A program made the translations under genes and the position numbers. Under the pieces are notes generated by a model that worked only from the letters and a program-made list of their open reading frames with translations, had not been told where the DNA came from and ran no database searches. Shown piece after piece: positions 35,702 to 44,200 of a DNA stretch of 64,000 nucleotides. The DNA is taken from NCBI RefSeq assembly GCF_009183365.2, contig NZ_CP068230.1, positions 2,695,001 through 2,759,000 on the forward strand, given 5' to 3'. The DNA comes from Shewanella algae. Lineage in GTDB: Bacteria; Pseudomonadota; Gammaproteobacteria; Enterobacterales; Shewanellaceae. How positions within the stretch are numbered: the first letter of the stretch is position 1; every line of letters begins with the position of its first letter.

Positions 35702-36016
35702 TTATCGCTTCTCCGTAACCTGCTGGATTAATTGTTATAGGAGTCTCAACCAACATCTTGTTAGCTCACAGGTAACACCATTGTTACAGCAATTAATGCT
35801 GATGAGCAAGGCGGATACTGAGAAATTTATTGTGCAGATTTGAGGACTTAAGACGGATCCGTCATTCAGGAAAGGCGCAGGGATTTAAATTTTTGTTGAG
35901 TATGCAAACGACAGTGAAGGTTAACAGCTATAACCCAATTAATTTCAATGAATTAACCTTTGTTACAGCTGTAAAAAACGGCCGACTGATTTAGTCGACC
36001 GTTTTAAGTAATTACT
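35702..36016. other. Intergenic region between the DUF1302 and DUF2835 genes
   Basis: A 315-bp gap without genes. It must hold the promoter of the four-gene cluster. It contains GTAAC-N6-GTTAC (35772-35787), 70-85 bp upstream of the DUF1302 start, a perfect palindrome TTACAGCTGTAA at 35963-35974, and the terminator of the pepN/DUF2835 unit. The two GTTACA-containing repeats could be operator sites, but no known regulator motif was matched. Confidence 0.5.
35975..36005 (-). terminator. Terminator after the DUF2835 gene
   Basis: On the minus strand AAAACGG-CGACT pairs with AGTCG-CCGTTTT with one unpaired base on each arm, followed by a T run. It lies 12 bp downstream of the stop and ends the pepN-DUF2835 transcription unit. 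Confidence 0.8.
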
Positions 36017-36232
36017 CTAAAGTTGTTTCAGGGAAATGAACTTTCCATCCCGGTCCAATCTGAGATGGAATTCACCGTGAATACCATCGGCGGTCAGAAA
36101 AGGACGTAGACGACGGCCGTTGATCCAGAGGATCTTGCCACCCTTTTCCCTGACCTCAACATTTTCAGCAATACCTTGATAGTAAGGTAAAAAGTCCTGA
36201 TAACTCAGATTGAGGCGAAAGTAAAATTCCAT
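36017..36232 (-). CDS. DUF2835 family small protein
   Basis: A 71-residue protein, full length for the DUF2835 family (about 70). Visible: N-terminal FYFRLNLSYQDFLPYYQG, GGKILWINGRRLRPFLT and a C-terminal strand-rich end FHLRLDRDGKFISLKQL. It appears to be a small beta-barrel-like soluble protein. No function is known. It lies eight bases downstream of pepN on the same strand and is very likely cotranscribed with it. Confidence 0.85.
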   Translation of the reverse strand: MEFYFRLNLSYQDFLPYYQGIAENVEVREKGGKILWINGRRLRPFLTADGIHGEFHLRLDRDGKFISLKQL

Positions 36233-36240
36233 CTTTAAGC

Positions 36241-38826
36241 TCAGTCTTCCAGTGCGCGGCTGACCTTCTCATAAAGATCCCGTGACAGCTCAGGCATAGC
36301 CAACAACTCCTGCAGGCAAGCCTTCATTTTGGCCTGACGCCCGGCGTCAAACTTGGCAAACTGGATCAGCGGAGTAATGATCCGTGCAGCCACTTGCGGG
36401 TTGAGGCTATTGAGCTGTTTGAGCATGACGGTAAGGAAAGCATATCCCTTGCCGTCCTGGCGGTGGAATTGGCGCACATTGGCCGTAGCAAAACTGCCCA
36501 CCAGGGAACGAACCCGGTTGGGATTATTCAGACTAAAAGCCGGATGTTGCAACAGGGTCTCGAGTCTGGCGATCACCTCATCATCTTCGGCCATCGCCTG
36601 CAGGCTGAACCACTTGTCCATCACCAGAGGGGTCTGGTTCCAGCGCTGCTCGAATGCCTGCATCAGGGTATTGCGGCAATCACAATCGGCATCATTGGCG
36701 GCAAGCAGCGCGCCCAGCGCATCTGTCATGCCAGAGGCCGATGCAAACTGCTGTTCAATCAAAGACTCATGCTCATCAGAGACTTTGGCCAGCAGCCAAA
36801 GCAGGGTGTTTTTCAAACTGCGGGCGGCAGCCTCATCCAGTGGCAGCAATTGACGATAACGGGCCAGCAGCTCATCTTCACAGCCAGTGGCGATGGCTTC
36901 AATCACAAAGTCGCGAGCCAGCAACAGGGCATCCAATTCAACCTTATCGGCCTGCTCAATCAAGGAAGACACTGAAAGCAGCTTGAGAATTTCGGCCGCA
37001 AGGCCCTTATCCAAAGCTTCGTCCAGTATCACACCTCTGAAGCCGTCGACAACCCGAGGATCCAGATGCATCCCCTGCTCTTGTTCAAGTAAAGTCACAT
37101 TGGCCCAAACAGCGCGGCTGAAGAGACTCATCGCCGCTTCCCAGCGGGCCACTTCACTGCCGGCATGGCGCAGTAAGCAGAGCAGCTGCACTGTGCTGTA
37201 GTCATACTTGAGCTTCACCGGCGCCGAAAAGTCCTGCAACAGCGAAGGGATCGGACGGGCACTGATATCCTTAAACTCCAGAGTCTGCTCGGCCTGGGTA
37301 AAATCAAACACTTGGTTGACCAAGGCGTTGCCGTCATTGCCCAGCAGTTCCAGGCTGAACGGAATATGCAACGCTGCCTTGGCCGCTTCACCGGCGCGCA
37401 CTGGGGTGAACTGTTTGAGGTGCAGGCGGTAAGTCTCTGTGCTTGCCTCATACTCATCGGTCACTGTCACTTGAGGGGTGCCCGCCTGGCTATACCAAAG
37501 GCGGAATTGAGTAAGATCTTTACCTGAGGCATCTTCCATAGCGGCGACAAAGTCATCACAGGTAACCGCCTGGCCGTCGTGGCGCTCGAAATAGAGCTTC
37601 ATCCCTGCCTGGAAGGCCTGCTCACCCAGCAGGGTGTGCATCATGCGGATCACTTCGGCGCCCTTGTTGTAAACAGTGACTGTGTAGAAATTATTCATCT
37701 CTATCACGCTTTCGGGGCGAATAGGATGCGACATCGGACCAGAATCCTCGGCGAACTGCTGGTTCTTGATGACCTTGATGGCATGAATACGGTTGACGGC
37801 CCGGGAGCCGAGATCTGAGCTGAATTCCTGATCGCGAAATACGGTCAGGCCCTCTTTCAGGCTCAATTGGAACCAATCGCGGCAAGTTACCCGGTTGCCG
37901 GTCCAGTTGTGGAAATATTCGTGGCCAATCACAGATTCTATACCGTGAAAGTCATCATCGGTCGCCGTGTCTTTATCCGCCAACACATACTTGGTGTTGA
38001 AGATATTCAGGCCCTTGTTTTCCATGGCGCCCATGTTGAAGAAGTCCACAGCCACCACCATGTAGATATCGAGATCGTACTCGAGATCAAAGCGTGACTC
38101 GTCCCAGGCCATCGCCTTTTTAAGTGAAGCCATGGCGTGTCCGGCCTTGTGCAGGTTGCCCTTGTCGACAAACACCTGCAGTTTGACCTCTCTGCCGGAG
38201 CGGGTGGTAAAGCTGTCTTCCAGCAGGTCAAAGTCACCGGCAACCAAGGCAAACAGGTAAGCGGGTTTAGGGAAAGGGTCTTTCCAGACGGCGAAATGAC
38301 GACCATCGGCCATCTCCCCTTTTTCCAGCAAGTTGCCGTTGGAAAGCAGGAAAGGAAACGCCTTGTCGGCTTCGATACGTACCTGGTATTTGGCCAGCAC
38401 ATCGGGACGGTCGAGAAAATAAGTGATGCGCCTGAAACCTTCCGCCTCGCACTGAGTGCAATAGGCGCCATCGGACATGTACAGGCCTTCCAGTGCCGAG
38501 TTATCGGCCGGGCTGATGCGAGTCACCAGAGTCAATTCAAATTCGTTGAGTTCGGTTTCAAGCAGTAGTTTACCCGGCTCGAGGCGATAGTCGGCCGGTT
38601 CACCATTAACCAACAGCTGCTCCAGCTCCAACTCGTCACCGTCAAGCTGCAGAGGCTCATTGTGACTGCCGTTGCGCTTTACCCGGCTGACGGCCGTCAC
38701 TCGGGTTTGCTTGGGTTCAAGCTGAAATGAGAGTGACAGTTCGGGGATCAAAAACGCCGGTGGACGATAATCGGCCAGGTGCTTGGCCTGCAGTTGTTGC
38801 GGGGAAAGGGTTTGTGCTTCAGACAT
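36241..38826 (-). CDS. pepN: Aminopeptidase N
   Basis: An M1-family zinc aminopeptidase of 861 residues that removes N-terminal residues from peptides in the cytoplasm. Motifs are the exopeptidase signature GAMENKG near residue 264 and HEYFHNWTGNRVT with the distal glutamate in LKEGLTVFRDQEF near residue 300. No signal peptide is present. Length agrees with E. coli PepN (870). Short spacing to the downstream DUF2835 gene makes a two-gene unit. Confidence 0.98.
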   Translation of the reverse strand: MSEAQTLSPQQLQAKHLADYRPPAFLIPELSLSFQLEPKQTRVTAVSRVKRNGSHNEPLQLDGDELELEQLLVNGEPADYRLEPGKLLLETELNEFELTLVTRISPADNSALEGLYMSDGAYCTQCEAEGFRRITYFLDRPDVLAKYQVRIEADKAFPFLLSNGNLLEKGEMADGRHFAVWKDPFPKPAYLFALVAGDFDLLEDSFTTRSGREVKLQVFVDKGNLHKAGHAMASLKKAMAWDESRFDLEYDLDIYMVVAVDFFNMGAMENKGLNIFNTKYVLADKDTATDDDFHGIESVIGHEYFHNWTGNRVTCRDWFQLSLKEGLTVFRDQEFSSDLGSRAVNRIHAIKVIKNQQFAEDSGPMSHPIRPESVIEMNNFYTVTVYNKGAEVIRMMHTLLGEQAFQAGMKLYFERHDGQAVTCDDFVAAMEDASGKDLTQFRLWYSQAGTPQVTVTDEYEASTETYRLHLKQFTPVRAGEAAKAALHIPFSLELLGNDGNALVNQVFDFTQAEQTLEFKDISARPIPSLLQDFSAPVKLKYDYSTVQLLCLLRHAGSEVARWEAAMSLFSRAVWANVTLLEQEQGMHLDPRVVDGFRGVILDEALDKGLAAEILKLLSVSSLIEQADKVELDALLLARDFVIEAIATGCEDELLARYRQLLPLDEAAARSLKNTLLWLLAKVSDEHESLIEQQFASASGMTDALGALLAANDADCDCRNTLMQAFEQRWNQTPLVMDKWFSLQAMAEDDEVIARLETLLQHPAFSLNNPNRVRSLVGSFATANVRQFHRQDGKGYAFLTVMLKQLNSLNPQVAARIITPLIQFAKFDAGRQAKMKACLQELLAMPELSRDLYEKVSRALED

Positions 38827-38907
38827 AGGTCATCCTTAATTCGTTGGGCACTGGCAGTCGCTGAGTTCGTTGACTGATCTTGCCTCTGTTCGCGCTGGGA
38901 GCAAACA

Positions 38908-38932
38908 AAAAACGCGCAATCAGCGCGTTTTT
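38908..38932 (-). terminator. Terminator after prc
   Basis: AAAACGCGC-AATCA-GCGCGTTTT with A and T runs on both flanks, so it can act on either strand. Twenty bases beyond the prc stop; pepN therefore has a separate promoter in 38827-38907. Confidence 0.85.
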
Positions 38933-38951
38933 ATGTTTCCTGGAGCCAGCA

Positions 38952-41015
38952 TCAATTTGCGCTGTTTTTTGCCAATCTCTGATAGTCCACCATATCCAGA
39001 GTGATATAGACGGCTTCATCGAGGAAGGCATCCGGAGTCTCGATTTTCTTCTCGTCTTCGGAGACATTTTCATCATCATCCAGAGACTTCAAGGGTTCGA
39101 GACCATGGTCAACCCGACGTTCGTTGAGGCGGGCCAACTGTTTCTGATCGTCCTTATCCTGCTCGGCCAAGCGCTCACTTTCCACCAGAGAAACACTCTT
39201 CTCTTTATGGTGTTTCTTGAACTCGCCGATGTCCTGCAGTATATAACCGAACTCGACGTCCTGCTTAATCCGACTCTCGTGGCGTTTCGCAAGATTGCTG
39301 ACCATCTCTGCGCCGATTTCACCCAAAGGCTGGTACTTGGCTACAGGCACCTTATCCCATGGCAGTGCATTGTCTTCTTCCGCCTCACCATATTCCCCCG
39401 GCTCCAACGCACTGGGGAACGGAATATCCGGAGTCACACCTTTCAACTGAGTGCTGCCACCATTAATACGGTAGAACTTGGCTATAGTGTACTGCACATG
39501 GCCAACCGGCTTTTCATACAGGTCGTAGATACGGCCAAGGCTCTTGTGCTGCTGCACTGTGCCTTTACCGAAGGTAGACTCACCGATAATCAAGGCGCGG
39601 CCATAATCCTGCAGCGCAGCGGCAAAAATTTCCGATGCCGAGGCCGAGTAACGGTCAACCATCACTGTGAGTGGACCGTCATAATAGCTCTTGCCATCGT
39701 TGTCACGGTTTTCGCTGATGCGACCGTTGGCGTCACGAATTTGCACCACAGGCCCCTGATCGATAAACAGCCCGGTAAGCAAAGTCGCTTCGGTCAAGGC
39801 GCCACCACCGTTACCACGCAAGTCAATAATCACACCTTCAACCTTGGCTTCATTGAGTGTTTGCAACTCCTTGGCCACATCGCGGGATAAGTCCATATAG
39901 AAGCCGGGGATCTGGATAACACCAATTTTACGCTGAGCGTAAGGACCGGTTTCCGGCTCGACTATCTTGGAAGTCGCCGCCCTGTCTTCGAGACGAATTT
40001 TGTCCCGCACCACAGTCACATTGATGGGTTTGGCATTGGAGCCGCCTTTCTTGGGCAGCACCTGCAGAGTCACCTTGCTACCTTTAGGGCCTTTGATCAG
40101 GTCGACTACATCATCCAGACGCCAGCCGATAACATCGACCATCTCCTTGCCTTCCTGACCTACACCGACAATTCTGTCTTCAGGCGCCAGCTTCTCACTC
40201 AGCGCAGCAGGACCACCGGCCACCAGACTCTTGATAACTGTGTAGTCATCTTCCATCTGCAATACGGCGCCTATCCCTTCCAGGCTCAGGTTCATCTCCA
40301 TCTGGAAACGTTCGGCATTACGGGGAGACAGGTAACTGGTGTGCGGCTCGACACTGCGGGCAAATGCATTCATCAGCCCCTGGAACACGTCTTCACTGTT
40401 GGTTTGCTTCAAGCGTTTGATGGCGTTGTTGTAGCGCTTACCCAGCACATCAACAATCTCCGGCCACTCTTTACCGGTCAGCTTGAGGTTGAGGGCATCG
40501 TACTTGACCCGCTGACGCCACAGCTCGTTGAGCTCGGCCTCGTCTTTGGGCCAGGCGGCATCTTTACGATCAAAGACATAAGCATCGCCGGCCTGATTAA
40601 AGTCCATCTCTTTGTCGAGCAGACTCAAGGCATAGGCAAAACGCTCGTAACGGCGCTGCTGCACCAGATCGTACATCTTGTACGCCGGTTCCAGATCGCC
40701 GCTGCGTACCATATCGTCAAACTGATTGGCATAAACCTTAAAACTGTCGATATCGCTCTGCAACAATACATTGCGGCGGTAGTCGAGTTGTTCAAGAAAG
40801 CGTTTGAAGATCTGCTGTGAGAAGGCATCATCCAGATCGAATCTGTGATAATGGGAGCGACTGAACAGGCCGGTTATCCGTTTACTGGCAACCTTGTGTT
40901 GCGGCTCCTGTTGCAAATGGGGTAACTCGCTGACCGGGACTGCCGGTGAGATAGCCAGCGCCTGGGCTCCCATAAAGACACTGGCGATCGATGCAGCAAG
41001 AATAAATTTTCGCAT
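38952..41015 (-). CDS. prc: Carboxy-terminal (tail-specific) protease Prc
   Basis: A periplasmic serine protease with a Ser/Lys dyad that degrades proteins with nonpolar C-termini and regulates cell-wall hydrolases. At 687 residues it matches E. coli Prc (682). It has a signal peptide (KFILAASIASVFMGAQALA), a PDZ domain about residues 240-320, the catalytic region YSASASEIFAAALQDYGRA near residue 450, and GESTFGKGTVQ with the Lys. The ATG at 41015 follows AGGAG by ten bases; a TTG two codons earlier is too close. It is downstream of proQ on the same strand, as in E. coli. Confidence 0.97.
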   Translation of the reverse strand: MRKFILAASIASVFMGAQALAISPAVPVSELPHLQQEPQHKVASKRITGLFSRSHYHRFDLDDAFSQQIFKRFLEQLDYRRNVLLQSDIDSFKVYANQFDDMVRSGDLEPAYKMYDLVQQRRYERFAYALSLLDKEMDFNQAGDAYVFDRKDAAWPKDEAELNELWRQRVKYDALNLKLTGKEWPEIVDVLGKRYNNAIKRLKQTNSEDVFQGLMNAFARSVEPHTSYLSPRNAERFQMEMNLSLEGIGAVLQMEDDYTVIKSLVAGGPAALSEKLAPEDRIVGVGQEGKEMVDVIGWRLDDVVDLIKGPKGSKVTLQVLPKKGGSNAKPINVTVVRDKIRLEDRAATSKIVEPETGPYAQRKIGVIQIPGFYMDLSRDVAKELQTLNEAKVEGVIIDLRGNGGGALTEATLLTGLFIDQGPVVQIRDANGRISENRDNDGKSYYDGPLTVMVDRYSASASEIFAAALQDYGRALIIGESTFGKGTVQQHKSLGRIYDLYEKPVGHVQYTIAKFYRINGGSTQLKGVTPDIPFPSALEPGEYGEAEEDNALPWDKVPVAKYQPLGEIGAEMVSNLAKRHESRIKQDVEFGYILQDIGEFKKHHKEKSVSLVESERLAEQDKDDQKQLARLNERRVDHGLEPLKSLDDDENVSEDEKKIETPDAFLDEAVYITLDMVDYQRLAKNSAN

Positions 41016-41045
41016 CAGCAAGTTACTCCTTTCTATTTGATGATT

Positions 41046-41705
41046 TTACAGCAGAATATGTTCCACGCGGACCTTAACTGACAGACCGGAATCCAGTTGG
41101 ACGTGAACATCTTCTTTATTGATGTCGAGGATCACACCGGCTACCGGTGTCATACCCAATTTGACATTCACTCGCTGTGAAGGTTTCAGCTCTTCCAATA
41201 CGGCTGGTACCAATTCCACGGCTGGAGCGGCAGGCTTGCCAGGCTTACGGGCCGCCTTTTTATCGCTGCGTGGGCGCTCGTTGCGGGGCTTGTCCCCTTG
41301 AGGACGAGGCTTACGCGCAGGCTTGGCTTTTTTGGCTTCACCTTCTTTGGCTGGCTCGGCAGCACGGCGGGCCTTGGCTTTTTCCTGACTCTCTTTCAGC
41401 GTCGCCTTGGCATGTTCAATATGCTCTGGGTCCAGTTCGCCGCAAGGGTTACCATCGAGATCCACCCTCTGAGCGCCTTCCTTGATGCACTTCAGATAGC
41501 GCCAACTGTTGGTGTAGCGTCTCAGGGCGACCCTAAGTTGGGTCTTACTGACTTTGGAATCATCAGCCAACCTTTCAGCCAAATCCTGAAACAGTCCTAT
41601 CTTCAGTGGTTTGGTTTCTCCTTCGGCAATAAAGCACAAAGGGAATGTTTCATACAAATACGCCAGAATAGCGTTGGTGTCGGTCAACTTTTCTGTTGAT
41701 TCCAT
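41046..41705 (-). CDS. proQ: RNA chaperone ProQ
   Basis: ProQ is a global RNA-binding protein of the FinO family that stabilises small RNAs and mRNA 3' ends. The 219-residue protein has the N-terminal FinO domain (NAILAYLYETFPLCF, TQLRVALRRYTNSWRYLKCI) to about residue 120, a Lys/Arg/Ala/Pro-rich linker (about 100-170) and a C-terminal Tudor-like domain (RVNVKLGMTPVAGVILDINKEDVHVQLDSGLSVKV, in pieces). An ATG three bases upstream is equally possible. It lies 30 bp ahead of prc. Confidence 0.97.
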   Translation of the reverse strand: MESTEKLTDTNAILAYLYETFPLCFIAEGETKPLKIGLFQDLAERLADDSKVSKTQLRVALRRYTNSWRYLKCIKEGAQRVDLDGNPCGELDPEHIEHAKATLKESQEKAKARRAAEPAKEGEAKKAKPARKPRPQGDKPRNERPRSDKKAARKPGKPAAPAVELVPAVLEELKPSQRVNVKLGMTPVAGVILDINKEDVHVQLDSGLSVKVRVEHILL

Positions 41706-41968
41706 CATTACTTCCACAGTTAACAGGGGACGTCAGTGGTCAGTTAGGTCTGCTGTACTCACGGCGTCGTTCATCTTCGTAAACCCCTTGGGGGATAACG
41801 TACAAATTAGCATGCATTCGGCCATTGCCAAAGGCATTACACAAAACTTAACATTTCAGCCTGATACGGCCAAGCACCACAAACGGTCATTTGGCCCTCA
41901 GAGCGGCCGCCTATTATAAGCTGCACGCGCCTTAATGCGACCACCAATTGTGGCAGATTGTACGGGAA

Positions 41969-42427
41969 TTAACCAAATAAGCACTTTTCCAGACTCTGCA
42001 CCAGGGTCTCCAGCCCGGTTTGATCCTCTTTATCGAAGCGCGACAGGCTGGGACTGTCGATATCCAGCACGGCAATCAGTTCGCCCTTTTGGTAAACAGG
42101 GATCACAATTTCCGAGTTGCTGGCGGCATCACAGGCGATATGTCCGGCAAACTGATGTACATCCTCAACCAACTGAGTCTCGGCCTTGGCGGCCGCGGTG
42201 CCACAGACACCTTTACCCATTGGAATTCGGGTACAGGCCAGTTTCCCTTGAAAGGGCCCAAGCACCAGTTGCTCACCCTTGAGCAGATAGAAGCCCACCC
42301 AATTGATGTCTTCAAGGTAGTCATTCAGCAAAGCTGAGAAATTGGCCATGGCACAAATGACATCGTCTTCACCGGCAAACAGTGCCTGTACCTGACGGTT
42401 GAGCGTATCGTAAAACTGAGCTTTCAT
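41969..42427 (-). CDS. msrC: Free methionine-(R)-sulfoxide reductase
   Basis: A 152-residue single GAF-domain protein (YebR type) that reduces free Met-R-sulfoxide. It has NWVGFYLLKGEQLVLGPFQG, the GKGVCGTAA and HIACDAASNSEIVIP segments with the redox cysteines, and VLDIDSPSLSRFD near the end. In E. coli the gene also lies near proQ and letAB, and this neighbourhood is kept here. It lies 13 bp downstream of yebG on the same strand, so the SOS promoter may also express it (inference). Confidence 0.93.
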   Translation of the reverse strand: MKAQFYDTLNRQVQALFAGEDDVICAMANFSALLNDYLEDINWVGFYLLKGEQLVLGPFQGKLACTRIPMGKGVCGTAAAKAETQLVEDVHQFAGHIACDAASNSEIVIPVYQKGELIAVLDIDSPSLSRFDKEDQTGLETLVQSLEKCLFG

Positions 42428-42440
42428 CTGTATTCCCGGG

Positions 42441-42728
42441 TTATGCCTTTTCTGGTTCTGTCTTCTTCTTACTGCTCTTGGCGGGGGCCGGTGCTTTTAC
42501 CGGGGCGCCCTTGAGCAGATTCGCCAGTGTATCTTTATGAGAAGCTAAATAAAAAGCAAGTTTTTCCGCTGTATTATCATCCAGTTCCAATTCACTGGCT
42601 TGAATAAAGGGGATTAAGTTATCCGCGATGTCGAGCATCTTATCGTAGGCGTCTGCCTCCTTCTTAGATGTAAATGTCATCTTCTCAACCCCTTCTCTGA
42701 CCACAACGTACTGAGTTATAACGGCCAT
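42441..42728 (-). CDS. yebG: DNA damage-inducible protein YebG
   Basis: A 95-residue protein matching YebG: MAVITQYVVVREGVEKMTFTSKKEADAYDKMLD, in pieces, is highly conserved with E. coli. The C-terminus is Lys/Ala/Pro-rich (KAPAPAKSSKKK). The function is unknown, but it is a late SOS gene. Start at 42728 is set by the MAV start of the family; a few upstream codons in frame have no support. The LexA box 14 bp upstream confirms SOS control. Confidence 0.94.
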   Translation of the reverse strand: MAVITQYVVVREGVEKMTFTSKKEADAYDKMLDIADNLIPFIQASELELDDNTAEKLAFYLASHKDTLANLLKGAPVKAPAPAKSSKKKTEPEKA

Positions 42729-42741
42729 GACCTTCCTCACA

Positions 42742-42757
42742 CTGTTTAAATATACAG
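42742..42757 (-). promoter_or_regulatory. LexA box upstream of yebG
   Basis: CTGTTTAAATATACAG is a perfect match to the gammaproteobacterial LexA consensus CTGT-N8-ACAG. It lies 13 bases before the yebG ATG, so LexA would block transcription of yebG and probably msrC. Confidence 0.92.
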
Positions 42758-42897
42758 TACATAGAGTGACATAAAATGCGCTATAGATGCAAGAGACGCG
42801 CTCTTTCTGATAGTATTTGCGAGTTTGTTTTGTCGATTAACTCCAATGGACCCACGCGCAACGCAGTTAGTGTGTTGACGACTAAGCTTGGGTCACC

Positions 42898-43572
42898 ATG
42901 GCCAGAACAGGACATATCCAGCATTTGAAAGCTTATACTCCAAGCGACAACAAACCGGACTGCAGCATAGTGCTCTGCCGCGCCTGTGATTTGGCTGTGA
43001 GTAAACGCGCCTTGCCCTCCGGTGTCAGAGCGCTTTGTCCCAGATGCCATACAGCGCTTTATGATGCGCCCTATTGTTCTATCAATGGCATGCTGGCGTT
43101 ATGTATCAGTGCCCTGCTGTTTTATCTGCCCGCCATGCTGCTGCCAGTATTGGAAATGCACTTTCTCGGCAGTGTCAGAACCACGACCGCATACCAAGGT
43201 GCCCTGGCGGTAATTGACCAAGGTTATTGGATAGTGGGAATTGCCGTATTGGTGGCGGCGGTAATAGCCCCAGGAGTACTCAATCTGTCGATTTTTGTTC
43301 AGGTACTGATCATCAAGACAGGTCTGGTGCAGCATCACTTCTGGCGAGGGGTTCTCACCTGGCTGCTCAAGAAGCAAGGCCTGCTGTCGCAAATGACCAT
43401 GCTGGAAATTTATGTGATCAGTTTCCTGGTTTCCGCCTTTCAGTTGTCCGACTTCTCCGATGTTTACTTTGGCATGGGAACCTTTTGTTTTACCATGCTG
43501 TTTTTGGTGACTCTCTTCCTGCAGCGCGAATATAACCTGGAGCATATGTGGAGTTTTCTCGATGAAAGCTAG
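42898..43572 (+). CDS. letA: LetA N-terminal half (PqiA-like membrane protein)
   Basis: The first half of the intermembrane lipid-transport protein LetA (YebS), here a separate 224-residue protein. It has a zinc-ribbon CRACDL...CPRCH near residues 28-48, then about four membrane helices (ISALLFYLPAMLLPVL, VGIAVLVAAVIAPGV, ISFLVSAFQLSDF, TFCFTMLFLVTLFL). It ends with LEHMWSFLDES. In E. coli one 427-residue protein contains both halves. Its coupled start/stop with the next gene supports a real split. Works with LetB. Confidence 0.85.
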   Translation: MARTGHIQHLKAYTPSDNKPDCSIVLCRACDLAVSKRALPSGVRALCPRCHTALYDAPYCSINGMLALCISALLFYLPAMLLPVLEMHFLGSVRTTTAYQGALAVIDQGYWIVGIAVLVAAVIAPGVLNLSIFVQVLIIKTGLVQHHFWRGVLTWLLKKQGLLSQMTMLEIYVISFLVSAFQLSDFSDVYFGMGTFCFTMLFLVTLFLQREYNLEHMWSFLDES

Positions 43573-44200
43573 AAAGCAGATCCAGGGCAAAGACATGGGC
43601 CTGTGCACCTGCCCTGCCTGCAAGAAACTCAACCTGATAGAGGATGAGTACTGCAGCCGCTGCCAAAACCCACTCAGGCTAAGGGACGAAACCAGTCTGC
43701 AAAAAAGCTGGGCCTTGCTGATCACTGCAGCCATCTTGTTGATCCCAGCCAACATCTATCCCATTACCATGCTCACCAAACAGGGCAAGGTCACCTACGA
43801 CACCATTTTTTCCGGCATCACCCATCTGGTACAGTCGGACATGTTACCCATCGCCATCATAGTCTTTACCGCCAGTATTCTGGTGCCCTGGCTGAAGATT
43901 ATCGGCCTCGCTTTCTATCTGACGGCGATCAGTTTCAACCTGCCTATCCCCAAACGGCCACTGATGGCCGGGTTTCATATCATAGAATGGATTGGACGCT
44001 GGTCTATGCTGGATCTGTTTGTAATATCCATTACCGTTGCCCTGGTTAATATGGGGCAATTGCTGGACGCCAAGCCGGCGCCGGCAGCAACTGCGTTTGC
44101 CTTGGTCATCCTCTTTACCCAACTTGCGGCCAAGGTGTTGGACACACGTTTACTTTGGGATCAACTGGACACAGAAGATGACGCAAATCGAAAAGCCTAA
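43562..44200 (+). CDS. letA: LetA C-terminal half (PqiA-like membrane protein)
   Basis: A 212-residue second PqiA-type unit, corresponding to the second half of E. coli LetA. It starts with its own zinc ribbon (CTCPACKK...CSRCQNPL, residues 14-40), followed by SLQKSWALLITAAILLIPANIYPI and further helices with ASILVPWLKIIGL and GRWSMLDLFVISITV. The ATG lies inside the end of the first half (overlap 11 bp), and the end overlaps letB by 23 bp, so all three genes are translationally coupled. Confidence 0.85.
   Translation: MKARKQIQGKDMGLCTCPACKKLNLIEDEYCSRCQNPLRLRDETSLQKSWALLITAAILLIPANIYPITMLTKQGKVTYDTIFSGITHLVQSDMLPIAIIVFTASILVPWLKIIGLAFYLTAISFNLPIPKRPLMAGFHIIEWIGRWSMLDLFVISITVALVNMGQLLDAKPAPAATAFALVILFTQLAAKVLDTRLLWDQLDTEDDANRKA

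Noticed and set aside
43550..43580. Frameshift error breaking letA
   Set aside because: The second half has a good start inside the end of the first, and each half has its own zinc ribbon; a natural split is more likely, though resequencing would settle it.
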